Assembly (NCBI GenBank): GCA_947475315.1
Contig: CANJMY010000003.1
Location: forward strand, 1 to 64,000
Reading direction: 5' to 3'
Length of the DNA: 64,000 nt
Origin: Pseudomonadota bacterium
GTDB taxonomy: Bacteria; Myxococcota_A; UBA796; GCA-2862545
The notes under the pieces were generated by a model, which saw only the letters and a list, made by a program, of their open reading frames with translations, was not told the DNA's origin and did not search any database. Positions 54,483 through 63,728 of the stretch are shown here, piece after piece. Each line of letters begins with the position of its first letter. Position 1 is the first letter of the stretch. Position numbers and translations under genes: made by a program.

Positions 54483-55673
54483 TCAGGCGACGATCGTGCC
54501 GACGACACCGGCGCCGACGGTGCGACCGCCCTCGCGGATGGCGAAGCGCAGACCGGCTTCCATGGCGATCGGCATGATCAGCGTCACTTCCATCTCGACC
54601 GAGTCACCCGGCATGACCATCTCGCGGCCATCAGGCAGCGTGATCTCACCGGTGACGTCCGTCGTGCGGAAGTAGAACTGGGGGCGGTAGCCCTTGAAGA
54701 ACGGCTTGTGACGGCCGCCCTCCTCCTTCTTCAGGATGTACACGTTCGCCTTGAACTTGGTGTGGGGCTTGACCGAGCCGGGCTTGGCGAAGACCTGGCC
54801 GCGCTCGATGTCCTCACGCTTCAGACCGCGGATCAGCAGACCGACGTTGTCGCCAGCCCGGCCCTCGTCGAGGAGCTTGCGGAACATCTCGACGCCGGTG
54901 ATCGTGGAGGTCTGCGTGTCCCGCATGCCGAGGACTTCGACCGACTCGCCGACCTTGATGATGCCGCGCTCGATGCGGCCGGTGGCGACGGTGCCACGAC
55001 CGGAGATCGAGAAGACGTCCTCAACGGGCATCAGGAAGGGCTTTTCCGTCTCGCGCACGGGGGTCGGGATGAACGAGTCAACCGCCTCCATGAGCTTGAT
55101 GACGGAGGGACGACCGTACTCGCTGGCGTCACCCTGCATGGCGAGGAGCGCGGAGCCGCGGATGACGGGAGTGTCGTCGCCGGGGAACTCGTACGCGGAG
55201 AGGAGCTCGCGAACTTCCATGTCGACGAGGTCGAGGAGCTCGGTGTCGTCGACCATGTCGCACTTGTTCATGAACACGACCATCGAGGGGACCTGCACCT
55301 GGCGGGCCAGGAGCACGTGCTCGCGGGTCTGGGGCATCGGGCCGTCGGTGGCGGCGACGACGAGGATCGCGCCGTCCATCTGGGCGGCGCCCGTGATCAT
55401 GTTCTTGATGTAGTCAGCGTGACCAGGACAGTCGACGTGAGCGTAGTGACGGTTGACCGTCTCGTACTCGACGTGCGAGGTGTTGATCGTGATGCCGCGG
55501 GCCTTCTCTTCCGGGGCCTTGTCGATGTCCTCGTACTTCATGGCCTTGCCGCCCGAAGCGATCGCCATGGTCATGGTGATGGCGGCGGTCAACGTGGTCT
55601 TGCCGTGATCGACGTGGCCGATCGTACCGATGTTGACGTGCGGCTTGTTGCGCGAGAACTTTTCCTTGGCCAT
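54483..55673 (-). CDS. tuf: Elongation factor Tu
   Basis: A 396-residue GTPase that brings aminoacyl-tRNA to the ribosome. [15 protein letters not shown] is the P-loop, [27 protein letters not shown] the G3 region, and [10 protein letters not shown] the G4. Domains II and III follow ([26 protein letters not shown]). It lies directly downstream of four tRNA genes, as tufB does in E. coli. fusA is not nearby. Confidence 0.99.
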   Translation of the reverse strand: MAKEKFSRNKPHVNIGTIGHVDHGKTTLTAAITMTMAIASGGKAMKYEDIDKAPEEKARGITINTSHVEYETVNRHYAHVDCPGHADYIKNMITGAAQMDGAILVVAATDGPMPQTREHVLLARQVQVPSMVVFMNKCDMVDDTELLDLVDMEVRELLSAYEFPGDDTPVIRGSALLAMQGDASEYGRPSVIKLMEAVDSFIPTPVRETEKPFLMPVEDVFSISGRGTVATGRIERGIIKVGESVEVLGMRDTQTSTITGVEMFRKLLDEGRAGDNVGLLIRGLKREDIERGQVFAKPGSVKPHTKFKANVYILKKEEGGRHKPFFKGYRPQFYFRTTDVTGEITLPDGREMVMPGDSVEMEVTLIMPIAMEAGLRFAIREGGRTVGAGVVGTIVA

Positions 55674-55827
55674 GGGGCTTCTCCCTTCTGGAGATTCCGG
55701 GCCGGTGGACCGGCGCGGGTGGATTGTCGATTGGGTATTGGGACCGGCACCGTGTAACCGGCCACCGGACAGACGACGAAGCGAGAAGACAGGCTGGCCC
55801 AGAGCGTGGGCGCGGAACCAGCGAGAA

Positions 55828-55902
<75 letters not shown>

Positions 55903-55912
55903 GTACGGAACG

Positions 55913-55988
<76 letters not shown>

Positions 55989-56008
55989 CCGGTGCCATCC
56001 TCTGACCA

Positions 56009-56094
56009 GCGGTGGTCTTGCTCTGCCTTCCTTACGACGACCCACCGGAGACCGGACTGGTACGTCACGAGGACGGGCGAACTAAGACCACCGC
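56009..56094 (-). repeat. Long-range inverted repeat between tRNA-Gly and tRNA-Tyr
   Basis: GCGGTGGTCTT (56009-56019) and AAGACCACCGC (56084-56094) form a perfect 11-bp inverted repeat with 64 bases between. It fills the 131-bp spacer between the two tRNAs and may fold the precursor for RNase processing. Confidence 0.5.
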
Positions 56095-56119
56095 CGGGCA
56101 CGCGTGCGCGTGCGAGGTG

Positions 56120-56203
56120 TGGTGGGGGAGGTAGGGTTCGAACCTACGTAGCGTTAGCGTCCGGTTTACAGCCGGATCCCATTGACCACTCGGGCACTCC
56201 CCC
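56120..56203 (-). tRNA. tRNA-Tyr (GTA)
   Basis: An 84-nt gene starting GGGGGAGTGCCCGAG with a long variable arm, as expected for tRNA-Tyr. The anticodon GTA is in CTGTAAACC, the T-arm is GGTTCGAACC, and CCA is encoded. It corresponds to tyrU. Confidence 0.95.
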
Positions 56204-56230
56204 GAATTCGAATGTGAAAAGAGCGACGCG

Positions 56231-56303
56231 TGCTGGCGAAGGGACTTGAACCCGCAACCGCCTGATTACAAATCAGGTGCTCTACCAATTGAGCTACGCC
56301 AGC
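56231..56303 (-). tRNA. tRNA-Thr (TGT)
   Basis: A 73-nt gene starting GCTGGCGTAGCTCAA. The anticodon TGT is in TTTGTAA and the T-arm is GGGTTCAAGTCCC. The 3' end reads GCCAGCA then CGC, so CCA is not encoded, unlike the other three. It is the first transcribed tRNA, matching thrU. Confidence 0.94.
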
Positions 56304-56347
56304 TGATTGAGCAACGCCAGCTTTGGGCGACCCGACCAGCGCGGCCC

Positions 56348-56377
56348 CGCATATGGCGATCTGGCCGTCTCTGTCAA
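56348..56377 (-). promoter_or_regulatory. Candidate tRNA-tuf promoter
   Basis: TTGACA (56377-56372) on the minus strand is a perfect -35 box; TATGCG (56353-56348) lies 18 bp on. Transcription would start roughly 40 bp before the first tRNA-Thr. Confidence 0.5.
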
Positions 56378-56445
56378 GCCGTCGACGAGGGAAAATCCGC
56401 GATCGCTATCCCGCCTATCCGCGGCGCAGCTTCAAGCCCTAGGGA

Positions 56446-57501
56446 TCACGGCAGCGGCGGGGCGAACCACTCCGGGGGCAGCGTCGGAGAGAGCTCGAGG
56501 TCCCGCAGCTCGATCGTGTCGATCGTCTCCGTCCCTCGCGACACGACGACGCGGTCCGGGCGAAGCGCGCCGTCCTCCAGCTCGCGCCACCCCTCGAAGG
56601 TCCAGCGCATGGACGCGCCCGGTGCTCCGTGCTCCACCCCCAGCAAGCGCCAGGTGTCGCCGTCGATGATCAGGCGGGTGGGCGCGGAGTCCGAGTCCCC
56701 CTCGCTCGCGAGCTCGACCATCGGGTGTCCTGACACCATGCGGACGGCGTCGACGTGCAGGTCGCCCGCGTCGGGCAGGTTGAGCTTGCCCGCGCCCAGG
56801 TCGATCGCGATCTGCAGCACGGACTCCGGGGAGAACCGGTCGATCTGTTCGCGCACCAGAGACGCGTCGAGCTTCTTGGTGGAGCCTTCCAGCCACGCGA
56901 GCTGGCCGACGATGCCGGACTTGCTGTCGCGACCGTCGCCGGCAAGCACGTCGATGGACAGGTAGCGATCATCCCCGCGACGGACGAACACGTGGCGGAT
57001 GCGTCCGCCGGACGGGGTGACGCGGTCAAAGCGGAACAGCACCGTCGGCGCGTTCGCGGCCCCACCCGAGGCCCCTGCGTGCGCCCGCTCCATGCGCGAC
57101 ACGATCTCGCTGGCGTCGGTCGGGATCTTGGCGAGGCGGGGGTCCTGTGGGGGCGCCTGCGGCTCCACCGTCGCGCCGTCGCTTGGCCAAACACCGATCA
57201 CGCGGCGTCGGTCCTCATCCTGCTCGACGAGCCGGACGACCACACCCTGGGGCAGCGCCAGGGCCGCCACGCAGCCGCGAGCCAGCTCCACGTCCTGCAC
57301 GGTGGTGGAGCGGAACAGGAAGCGCCACCCCTCCCCCTGCACGTAGCGACGCACGACAGCGCCTGGACAGCGCGCGCCGGTGGCCGCGTCCGAGAGATCG
57401 TCCGCCACTTCGCGCGTGGCGACCGGATCAGACTCCAGGTAGTAGCCTTGAGCTCGCGCGAACGTCGATGCGACGAGCCACGAAGCGAACCACGTCGACA
57501 A
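56446..57501 (-). CDS. Exported LolA/LolB-like fold protein, hypothetical
   Basis: About 351 residues from a TTG at 57501 that has GGAGG upstream. STWFASWLVASTFARAQG is a signal peptide cleaved after ARA. The C-terminal ~150 residues (WRLLGVEHG, WTFEGWRELEDGALRPDRVVV, LELSPTLPPEWFAPP) resemble LolA/LolB or RseB-type lipid-binding beta sheets. I cannot assign the protein firmly. Its start is 18 bp from the divergent RqcH start, so the two genes' promoters must lie within each other's coding regions. Confidence 0.6.
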   Translation of the reverse strand: MSTWFASWLVASTFARAQGYYLESDPVATREVADDLSDAATGARCPGAVVRRYVQGEGWRFLFRSTTVQDVELARGCVAALALPQGVVVRLVEQDEDRRRVIGVWPSDGATVEPQAPPQDPRLAKIPTDASEIVSRMERAHAGASGGAANAPTVLFRFDRVTPSGGRIRHVFVRRGDDRYLSIDVLAGDGRDSKSGIVGQLAWLEGSTKKLDASLVREQIDRFSPESVLQIAIDLGAGKLNLPDAGDLHVDAVRMVSGHPMVELASEGDSDSAPTRLIIDGDTWRLLGVEHGAPGASMRWTFEGWRELEDGALRPDRVVVSRGTETIDTIELRDLELSPTLPPEWFAPPLP

Positions 57502-57519
57502 CTGGTGCCTCCACGCGCG

Positions 57520-58878
57520 ATGCGCGACCCCGACGCCGGTATCCTCGCCTCCGAGCTCCGACACGTCGTCGGATGCCTTCAGCGCCTGATCGGGGCGCCG
57601 CTGCATGACGCGTGGATGTCGTCGACCGGTCAGGTTGTGCTGGCGGTGGGCCACGATTTGGTGCTGATCGAGCACGATCCGGTACCTCGCCTGCACACGA
57701 TCGCGGGGCGTCCCCGCAACCCCATCAACCCGTTCAGCTTCCAGGGCCTGCTGCGCGCGCGCGTCCAAGGCCCCCTCACCGCCCTGCGAACGGTCAACGA
57801 CGATCGCGTGGTGGAGCTGGTGTTCGGGGCACACACGCTGCACGCCCGCTTGTTCGGGAAGGGCGGCGGGATCTGGCTGGTGGAGGGCGAACGCGTCATC
57901 GGGAGCGCAGGCGGACCAGCCCCGGAGGCGCTCCCTCCCCTGCCCGCCGGCTCCCCACGCGCGACCCCGCCTCGCTTCGCACCGATTGAAGGTGACTGGG
58001 ACCGGGCTGCGCGAGACTTCCTGGGTCCGATCGCGGCGCGCGTGGCCTTGGACAGCGCGCGTCGGCGCGTTCGAGTGCACCTGGGCACACTGCTCGCTCG
58101 CGAGCGACGTCTGGTCGCCAACCTGTCTGAGGATCTGGGCCGGGCTGACCGTTCGGACCAGCTCCGCGCTTCGGCGGACGCTCTCGCGGCGATGCTGCAC
58201 ACCATCCCGCGCGGCGCGCGCGCGGTCGACCTGCCCAATCTGTCGGACCCCGAGCGCACGCTCCACATCGAGCTCGACCCGTCCAAGCCGGCGTCGGCGA
58301 CCATGGGCCGACTCTACGACAAGGCTGGGCGCCTGGACCGTGCCTCGGGTGGCATCTTGGAGCGTCTGGACACGGCCGAGCGCAAGGTCGCATCCCTCGA
58401 CGAGGCCCGCGCCAGCCTGGACACCGCCGACCGCGACGCGCTGGCCGCGATCTTGGCGCGATGGCCCCTCCCCCAGCCCAAGCCCAAGCAGGACGCGCCC
58501 GCCGCGCCCTTTCGCACCTGGACGGGGCCTCAGGGGCAGGTCGTGTACGTCGGGCGCAACGACAAGGGGAACCACGCGCTGGTCTTTCGCCACTCGCGCG
58601 GGCGGGACTGGTGGCTGCACGTCCGCGATCGTCCAGGCGCGCACGTGGTGCTGCCCATGGCGAACACCGGCTCGGCGCCGTCGCTCGAGCAGCTGCTGGT
58701 CGCGGCGAATATCGCGCTGGCGGCGTCTGGTGCCAAGCCCGGCGAGGCCTACGACGTGGTGTACGCGCGCGTGGCCGATCTGCGCCCGATCAAGAGCGCG
58801 CCCGGCAAGGTGCTGGTGCGCGACGAGCGTGTGCTGCACGTGCGTCGCGAGGCGCTCGAAGGCTGGACGATCACCTAG
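57520..58878 (+). CDS. rqcH: RqcH/NFACT ribosome quality-control protein
   Basis: About 452 residues, shorter than the 560-600 of typical RqcH. The N-terminal NFACT-N part has SELRHVVGCLQRLIGAPLHDAW, with the DR pair in NDDRVVELVF. Next come basic helices and a short coiled coil, then NFACT-R (GQVVYVGRNDKGNHALVFRHSRGRDWWLHVRDRPGAHVVLP). RqcH binds stalled 50S-peptidyl-tRNA complexes and adds alanine tails for degradation. The middle helical region looks shortened, which might affect tailing. Confidence 0.8.
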   Translation: MRDPDAGILASELRHVVGCLQRLIGAPLHDAWMSSTGQVVLAVGHDLVLIEHDPVPRLHTIAGRPRNPINPFSFQGLLRARVQGPLTALRTVNDDRVVELVFGAHTLHARLFGKGGGIWLVEGERVIGSAGGPAPEALPPLPAGSPRATPPRFAPIEGDWDRAARDFLGPIAARVALDSARRRVRVHLGTLLARERRLVANLSEDLGRADRSDQLRASADALAAMLHTIPRGARAVDLPNLSDPERTLHIELDPSKPASATMGRLYDKAGRLDRASGGILERLDTAERKVASLDEARASLDTADRDALAAILARWPLPQPKPKQDAPAAPFRTWTGPQGQVVYVGRNDKGNHALVFRHSRGRDWWLHVRDRPGAHVVLPMANTGSAPSLEQLLVAANIALAASGAKPGEAYDVVYARVADLRPIKSAPGKVLVRDERVLHVRREALEGWTIT

Positions 58879-58888
58879 CGACAGATCG

Positions 58889-59599
58889 CTACGCGGGCCC
58901 GATCAGCAGCTTCATCACGGTCTTGCCGACGCCCAGCGTGTCGCCCGCGTGCAGGCGCGCCACCTGGACGCGCCGACCGTTGTGGTAGGTGCCGTTGGTG
59001 CTGCCCAGGTCGCGAAGGAACAGCATGGAGGCGCCGAAAACCTCGACGTAGGCGTGGCGACGGCTGACCTCAGCGTCGGACAGCGGGACCTCGCCCTGGC
59101 CGCGGCCGATCGCGAGCGAGCCGCGGGGGAAAGGGTACTCCTTGCCCTTGTCCGGACCCGCCAGCACCTTGACTCGAGCCTCGAAGCCCGAGGGGACCCG
59201 GAGGGTCTGGGCCAAGCCGTCGCTGTGGTCCGACGAGCCGGAGAGCTCCTCGTCGAGCAGCCAGGCGACGCCCTCCTCCGCGTTGCCCGAGGCCTCGACC
59301 TCGTCCTCATTGCCGAAGAGCAGCAGCTTGGTGGTGCCGACCACGATCTCGCTGCCGGGGCGCAGGACCACGTCTTGGATGCGGCGGCCGTCGACCATCG
59401 TGCCGTTGGTGCTGCCCAGGTCCTGAAGGACGAAGTGTCCGTTGCGGAACACGACTCGGCAGTGCGCGCCGCTGACCAGCACGTCGTCGAGGCGCACGTC
59501 ACCGCGCACGCGGCCGATCAGCAGGGGCTGATCTTCACGGAGCGGGATGGTGAGGCCCTGCTTGGGGCCGCCGACGACTCGAAGGAAGGCTCTGGCCAA
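58889..59599 (-). CDS. Twin FHA-domain protein
   Basis: A 236-residue protein with two FHA domains. The first has LLIGRVRGDVRLDD, VSGAHCRV and LQDLGSTNGTMVDGRRI. The second has LAIGRGQGEVPLSDAEVSRRHAYVEV and LRDLGSTNGTYHNGRRV. An acidic linker (~95-150) lies between. FHA domains bind phosphothreonine peptides, so this is a signalling adaptor, probably with Ser/Thr kinases. The start is a TTG at 59599 directly after the HMG-CoA lyase stop. Confidence 0.88.
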   Translation of the reverse strand: MARAFLRVVGGPKQGLTIPLREDQPLLIGRVRGDVRLDDVLVSGAHCRVVFRNGHFVLQDLGSTNGTMVDGRRIQDVVLRPGSEIVVGTTKLLLFGNEDEVEASGNAEEGVAWLLDEELSGSSDHSDGLAQTLRVPSGFEARVKVLAGPDKGKEYPFPRGSLAIGRGQGEVPLSDAEVSRRHAYVEVFGASMLFLRDLGSTNGTYHNGRRVQVARLHAGDTLGVGKTVMKLLIGPA

Positions 59600-60520
59600 C
59601 TACGCGCTCTTGCGTGCGGGGACAGCTGCGCCAAGGGTGGCGCGGTGCACACGCCCTGGTAGCTCGCGCCCGAGCAGGCGCGCCATCTCGTGCCCGGCGA
59701 TCGCCAGACGATCGAGGTCCACGCCGGTCTCTACGCCGAGGCCTCGGAACAGGTAGACGAGGTCCTCTGTGGCCGCGTTGCCCGCAGCACCGGGCGCGTA
59801 GGGGCAGCCACCGATGCCGGCCACCGAGCCGTCGAACCGACGGATACCCGCGTTGAAGGCAGCGAAGACGTTGGCCGCGGCCATGCCGTGCGTGTCATGC
59901 GTGTGCAGCGCGAGGCGCTCAATCGGGGCGCCGGAGTCCACCAGCAGCTTGATCAGCGCGGCGACCTGACCGGGCGTGCCGATCCCGGTGGTGTCGCCGA
60001 GCGCGACCTCCTGCGCGCCCAGGTCGAGCATGGTCAGCACCAGATCGCGCACCTTCTCCGGGGCGACGTATCCCTCGTAGGGGCAGCCGAACACGGTGGA
60101 GACATAGGCGCGGACCGACATGCCCTCGTCGAGCGCGGTGCCCATGACGCGGCGGAGGTCCGCGACGCTCTCGCGCACGGTGCGGTTCACGTTCTTGGCG
60201 TTGTGCGTCTCGCTGGAGGACAGGAACGTGCAGATGTGCCGGATGCCCGAGGAGAAGGCGCGGTCCAGGCCCACCGGGTTGGGGACCAGCGCCCAGAAGC
60301 GCGCGCCGGTGTCGGTGGGGAGCGCGGCCACCACGTCCGCGGCGTCCGCGAGCGCAGGGATGCGATCGGCGCGGACGAACGAGGTGACCTCGATGTCCGT
60401 CAGCCCCGCCGCCAATAGGCGATGCAGGTGCGCGATCTTGTCGGCCGTGGGGACGACGATCGGCTCGTTTTGCAGGCCGTCTCGCATGGAGACTTCGAAG
60501 AGGCTGACCTGGTCCGGCAT
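59600..60520 (-). CDS. Hydroxymethylglutaryl-CoA lyase
   Basis: A 306-residue TIM-barrel lyase that splits HMG-CoA into acetoacetate and acetyl-CoA, the last step of leucine degradation. SMRDGLQNE holds the catalytic Arg and Asp, LHTHDTHGMAAAN two metal-binding His, and GIGGCPYAPGAAGNAATEDLVY the catalytic Cys loop. It is followed without a gap by the twin-FHA gene. Confidence 0.93.
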   Translation of the reverse strand: MPDQVSLFEVSMRDGLQNEPIVVPTADKIAHLHRLLAAGLTDIEVTSFVRADRIPALADAADVVAALPTDTGARFWALVPNPVGLDRAFSSGIRHICTFLSSSETHNAKNVNRTVRESVADLRRVMGTALDEGMSVRAYVSTVFGCPYEGYVAPEKVRDLVLTMLDLGAQEVALGDTTGIGTPGQVAALIKLLVDSGAPIERLALHTHDTHGMAAANVFAAFNAGIRRFDGSVAGIGGCPYAPGAAGNAATEDLVYLFRGLGVETGVDLDRLAIAGHEMARLLGRELPGRVHRATLGAAVPARKSA

Positions 60521-60735
60521 GGACGCTCCTCACCCCGGGATTGTATCGCGTGCGACGGGGTTGTCACGCTTCATCCACTCGGCATGCATCGGCGTTCCTG
60601 CTGGTGGATTCCACCCTACCGCATGGCATGCAGAACCCGTACGCCTGCACAGCACTGCCTTACCGCACGGAAAGCAACTTCCCCCGTCGACGAAGCGGCC
60701 CGCCGTGTGCAGGAAAGCGGCCTGGAGGCGCGGCC

Positions 60736-61788
60736 ATGATGTTCCGCCAGCTCTACGACGCAGCGAGCAGCACCTACACCTACCTCCTCGCGGATCCGAC
60801 GACGCGAGAAGCCGTGCTCATCGACCCGGTCTTTGAGCAGCACGCGAGGGACGCGTCGCTGTTGCGCGAGCTTGGCCTCACCCTGCTCGCCACGGTGGAC
60901 ACGCACTGCCACGCGGATCACGTGACCGGCGCGTGGCTGATGCACGCCGCGCTCGGCAGCCGCATCGGGCTCTCCCCCATGTATGGCGCAGCGAACGTCG
61001 ATCTCCCGCTGGCGAACGGCGACCTCATCCGGTTCGGCGCCCACGCGCTGCGGGTGGCCACCACGCCCGGCCACACCGACGGCTGCCTCACGTTCGTCCT
61101 CGACGACGGCGTGATGGCGTTCACCGGCGACGCGCTGTTGATCCGCGCGGCCGGCCGCACCGACTTCCAGCACGGTGATCCAGCCAGCCTCTACCAGTCG
61201 ATCCAGCAGCAGATCTTCACGCTGCCGGACACCTGCCAGGTGTGGCCCGCCCACGACTACGAGGGCCGGACCTGCAGCACGGTCGGCGAGGAGAAGGCGT
61301 TCAACCCACGGATCGGCGGCGGCGCCAAGGTGGAGGACTTCGTTGGGTACATGCGCAACATGGCCCTGCCCCACCCCAAGCAGATCGACATCGCGCTGCC
61401 TGCGAACATGCGCTCAGGCTGCCCCGAGGACGGGCAGTACCCGCACAAGATCACCTGGGGCCCGGTCACCCGCTCCTACGCCGGCGTGCCGGAGGTCGAC
61501 CCGACGTGGGTGGCGACCCACAGGGGCGAGCTGACGCTGATCGACGTGCGAAGCGCCGACGAGCTGCACGGCGAGCTCGGCTCGCTGTCCGACGCCCGAA
61601 ACATCCCGCTCGACGCCCTGCGCGACCGCCTCGGCGAGATCGCGGACGACCGCCCGATCGTCACCGTCTGCCAGACCGGGAAGCGCTCCGCGATGGCCGC
61701 CCAGATCTTGACCAAGGCCGGCCGCTCACGCGTCGCCAACGCCGCAGGCGGCATGGTCCGCTGGCGCGCGCTTGGCCTCCCCTCCTGA
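60736..61788 (+). CDS. Persulfide dioxygenase-rhodanese fusion
   Basis: About 350 residues starting at an ATG after GGAGG. The N-terminal ETHE1-like metallo-beta-lactamase domain has TVDTHCHADHVTGA (iron ligands), TTPGHTDGCLTFVLDD, FTGDALLI and WPAHDYEGRTCSTVGEEKAFNPR. The C-terminal rhodanese domain ends with VTVCQTGKRSAMAAQIL, the Cys being the persulfide carrier. The fusion oxidises glutathione persulfide to sulfite and can pass sulfur on to thiosulfate. It is divergent from HMG-CoA lyase. Confidence 0.9.
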   Translation: MMFRQLYDAASSTYTYLLADPTTREAVLIDPVFEQHARDASLLRELGLTLLATVDTHCHADHVTGAWLMHAALGSRIGLSPMYGAANVDLPLANGDLIRFGAHALRVATTPGHTDGCLTFVLDDGVMAFTGDALLIRAAGRTDFQHGDPASLYQSIQQQIFTLPDTCQVWPAHDYEGRTCSTVGEEKAFNPRIGGGAKVEDFVGYMRNMALPHPKQIDIALPANMRSGCPEDGQYPHKITWGPVTRSYAGVPEVDPTWVATHRGELTLIDVRSADELHGELGSLSDARNIPLDALRDRLGEIADDRPIVTVCQTGKRSAMAAQILTKAGRSRVANAAGGMVRWRALGLPS

Positions 61789-61827
61789 ACCTCTCGACGC
61801 TCGCCACACGGCCCTCCTGGAGCCCCG

Positions 61828-63027
61828 ATGCCTGATTCACTCCCCACGGCTGGACAGCTCGAAGAGGTGCTGGAGAAAGCACCCCGACGCGCGCGCCGAC
61901 GCCGCTGGATCATCGGGCTAGGCATCGCGACCACGCTGGTGGTTGGACTGGGCGTCACGATCTGGTCGCTCACGCGCGGCGGTGACCCCGTCTGGCGCAC
62001 AGAGCCCGCCACCATCGAGGACCTGTCGGTGCGGATCACCGCCGTGGGCACCATCGCCCCGCGTCTGGTGGTGGACGTGGGCTCCGAGCAGTCCGGCGTC
62101 GTGTCTGACGTGTTCGTCGACGCGAACGATCCGGTCACCAAAGGCCAGGCGCTGGCCGAGTTGGACCAGCGCGTCCTGTCCCTGCAGGACCGCGAAGCGC
62201 ACGCGCAGATGGCGTCGCTGGTGGCGTCGCTGGAGCAGAGCAAGACCGCGGTGGCCGCGGCTGAGCTGGACTGGTCGCGCACAAAGGCGCTCGACCGCGC
62301 AGGCGCGCTGGCCCCGGCAGACCGCGACCGGGTGTCCCAGGCGCTGGAAAACGCCCGCGGCGCCAAGTCCGCCGCCGAGGCGCAGCTGTCTGCGGCCCGC
62401 GCGCGGCTCGACATGACGAACACCAACCTGAAGAAGGCCGTGATCCGCTCGCCGATCGACGGCGTGGTGCTGGTCCGGAACATCGACCCCGGACAGTCGG
62501 TCGTGGCGTCGTTCCAAGCGGTGACGTTGTTCCAGGTGGCGCAGGGCTTGGAGGACCTGGAGGTCGACGTCGACATCGACGAGGCGGACGTGCCGCGTGT
62601 GGCGCCCGGTCAGACCGCGACCTTCACGGTGCCTGCCTGGCCCGATCGCGAGTTCACCGCGGAGGTGTCCAAGCTGCACCTGGCCCCCCAGACGACCAGC
62701 GGCGTGGTCACCTACCGGGCGGAGCTGCTCGCCAAGAACATCGACGGCGCGCTGCGCGTGGGCATGACCGCCACCGCCCGCATCGAGGCCGCGCGCACGC
62801 CAGGCGCCCTCACCGTCTCGCTCGCGGCGCTCCGCTGGGCGCCGACCGTGCTCCGGGAAGACCTGGCGCCGACCGCCGCTGGGCAGGGCCGGGTGTGGGT
62901 GCTGGAAGGCGAGACGCCCAAGCCCGTGCTGGTGACGCTGGGGCCCTCCGACGGCCTCCGTCAGGCGGTGACCGGCACGCTCAAGGAGAAGGACCTGCTC
63001 ATCGTGGGCCAGGACGAGGCGAAGTGA
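61828..63027 (+). CDS. MacA-like periplasmic adaptor
   Basis: A 399-residue HlyD/RND-type adaptor. A basic N-terminus and a membrane anchor (WIIGLGIATTLVVGLGVTIW) precede a lipoyl half (GVVSDVFVDANDPVTKGQALAELD). The long alpha-hairpin (~105-200) is followed by the second half IRSPIDGVVLVRNIDPGQSV and beta-barrel domains. It links an inner-membrane ABC exporter to an outer-membrane channel. The stop overlaps the next GTG (GTGA). Confidence 0.88.
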   Translation: MPDSLPTAGQLEEVLEKAPRRARRRRWIIGLGIATTLVVGLGVTIWSLTRGGDPVWRTEPATIEDLSVRITAVGTIAPRLVVDVGSEQSGVVSDVFVDANDPVTKGQALAELDQRVLSLQDREAHAQMASLVASLEQSKTAVAAAELDWSRTKALDRAGALAPADRDRVSQALENARGAKSAAEAQLSAARARLDMTNTNLKKAVIRSPIDGVVLVRNIDPGQSVVASFQAVTLFQVAQGLEDLEVDVDIDEADVPRVAPGQTATFTVPAWPDREFTAEVSKLHLAPQTTSGVVTYRAELLAKNIDGALRVGMTATARIEAARTPGALTVSLAALRWAPTVLREDLAPTAAGQGRVWVLEGETPKPVLVTLGPSDGLRQAVTGTLKEKDLLIVGQDEAK

Positions 63028-63728
63028 TCGAAGCCCCGCCAGTCGTGCTGTCGCTGCGCTCCGTCCACCGTGAGTACGGGGACGGCGACGCGACCGTGAA
63101 GGCGCTCGACGGCGTCAGCCTGGACATCAGCCAGGGCGAGTTCGTCGCGTTCATGGGCCCATCTGGGTCGGGCAAGTCCACCTGTCTCAACGTGCTGGGC
63201 TGCTTGGACCAGCCGACCGCCGGCACCTACTCTTTCCTGGGCCGCGACGTGAGCAAGCTCAACGCCGAGCAGCGCGCCCTGCTGCGCAGGCACTGGCTGG
63301 GCTTCGTGTTCCAGTCGTTCAACCTGCTGCCGCGGACGAGCGCGCTGGAGAACGTGGAGCTGCCGCTGGTCTACCAGGGCGTGGGCGCGATCGAGCGAAC
63401 CAAGCGCGCCCGGGAGGCGCTCGCCGTAGTTGGGCTCGCCGCGTGGGCACACCACCTGCCCAACGAGCTCTCCGGCGGTCAACAGCAGCGCGTGGCGATG
63501 GCGCGCGCGATCGTCGCGCAGCCCGCCGTGCTGTTCGCGGACGAGCCGACCGGGAACCTGGACACCACCAAGAGCCACGAGATCGGCAAGCTGCTGAGTG
63601 ACTTGAACCAGACGCGCGGCCTGACGATCGTGATGGTCACCCACGAGGAGGAGATGGCGGCGTACGCGTCGCGCATCGTCCGCTTCCGAGACGGGCGCAT
63701 CGAGCGCGACGAGGCGCGAACCGCATGA
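63024..63728 (+). CDS. MacB/LolD-like ABC transporter ATPase
   Basis: A 234-residue ATPase starting with GTG overlapping the adaptor stop. Walker A is GPSGSGKST, the Q-loop FVFQSFNLLPR, the signature LSGGQQQRVAMARAI, Walker B VLFADEPTGNLD, and the switch His is in MVTHEEEMAAYA. It powers MacAB-type export of drugs, toxins, siderophores or lipids. Its stop overlaps the permease ATG (ATGA). Confidence 0.92.
   Translation: MIEAPPVVLSLRSVHREYGDGDATVKALDGVSLDISQGEFVAFMGPSGSGKSTCLNVLGCLDQPTAGTYSFLGRDVSKLNAEQRALLRRHWLGFVFQSFNLLPRTSALENVELPLVYQGVGAIERTKRAREALAVVGLAAWAHHLPNELSGGQQQRVAMARAIVAQPAVLFADEPTGNLDTTKSHEIGKLLSDLNQTRGLTIVMVTHEEEMAAYASRIVRFRDGRIERDEARTA

Noticed and set aside
60575-60630. Two GGCATGCA repeats upstream of the persulfide dioxygenase gene
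   Set aside because: Two short copies are within chance for this composition, with no clear promoter around them.
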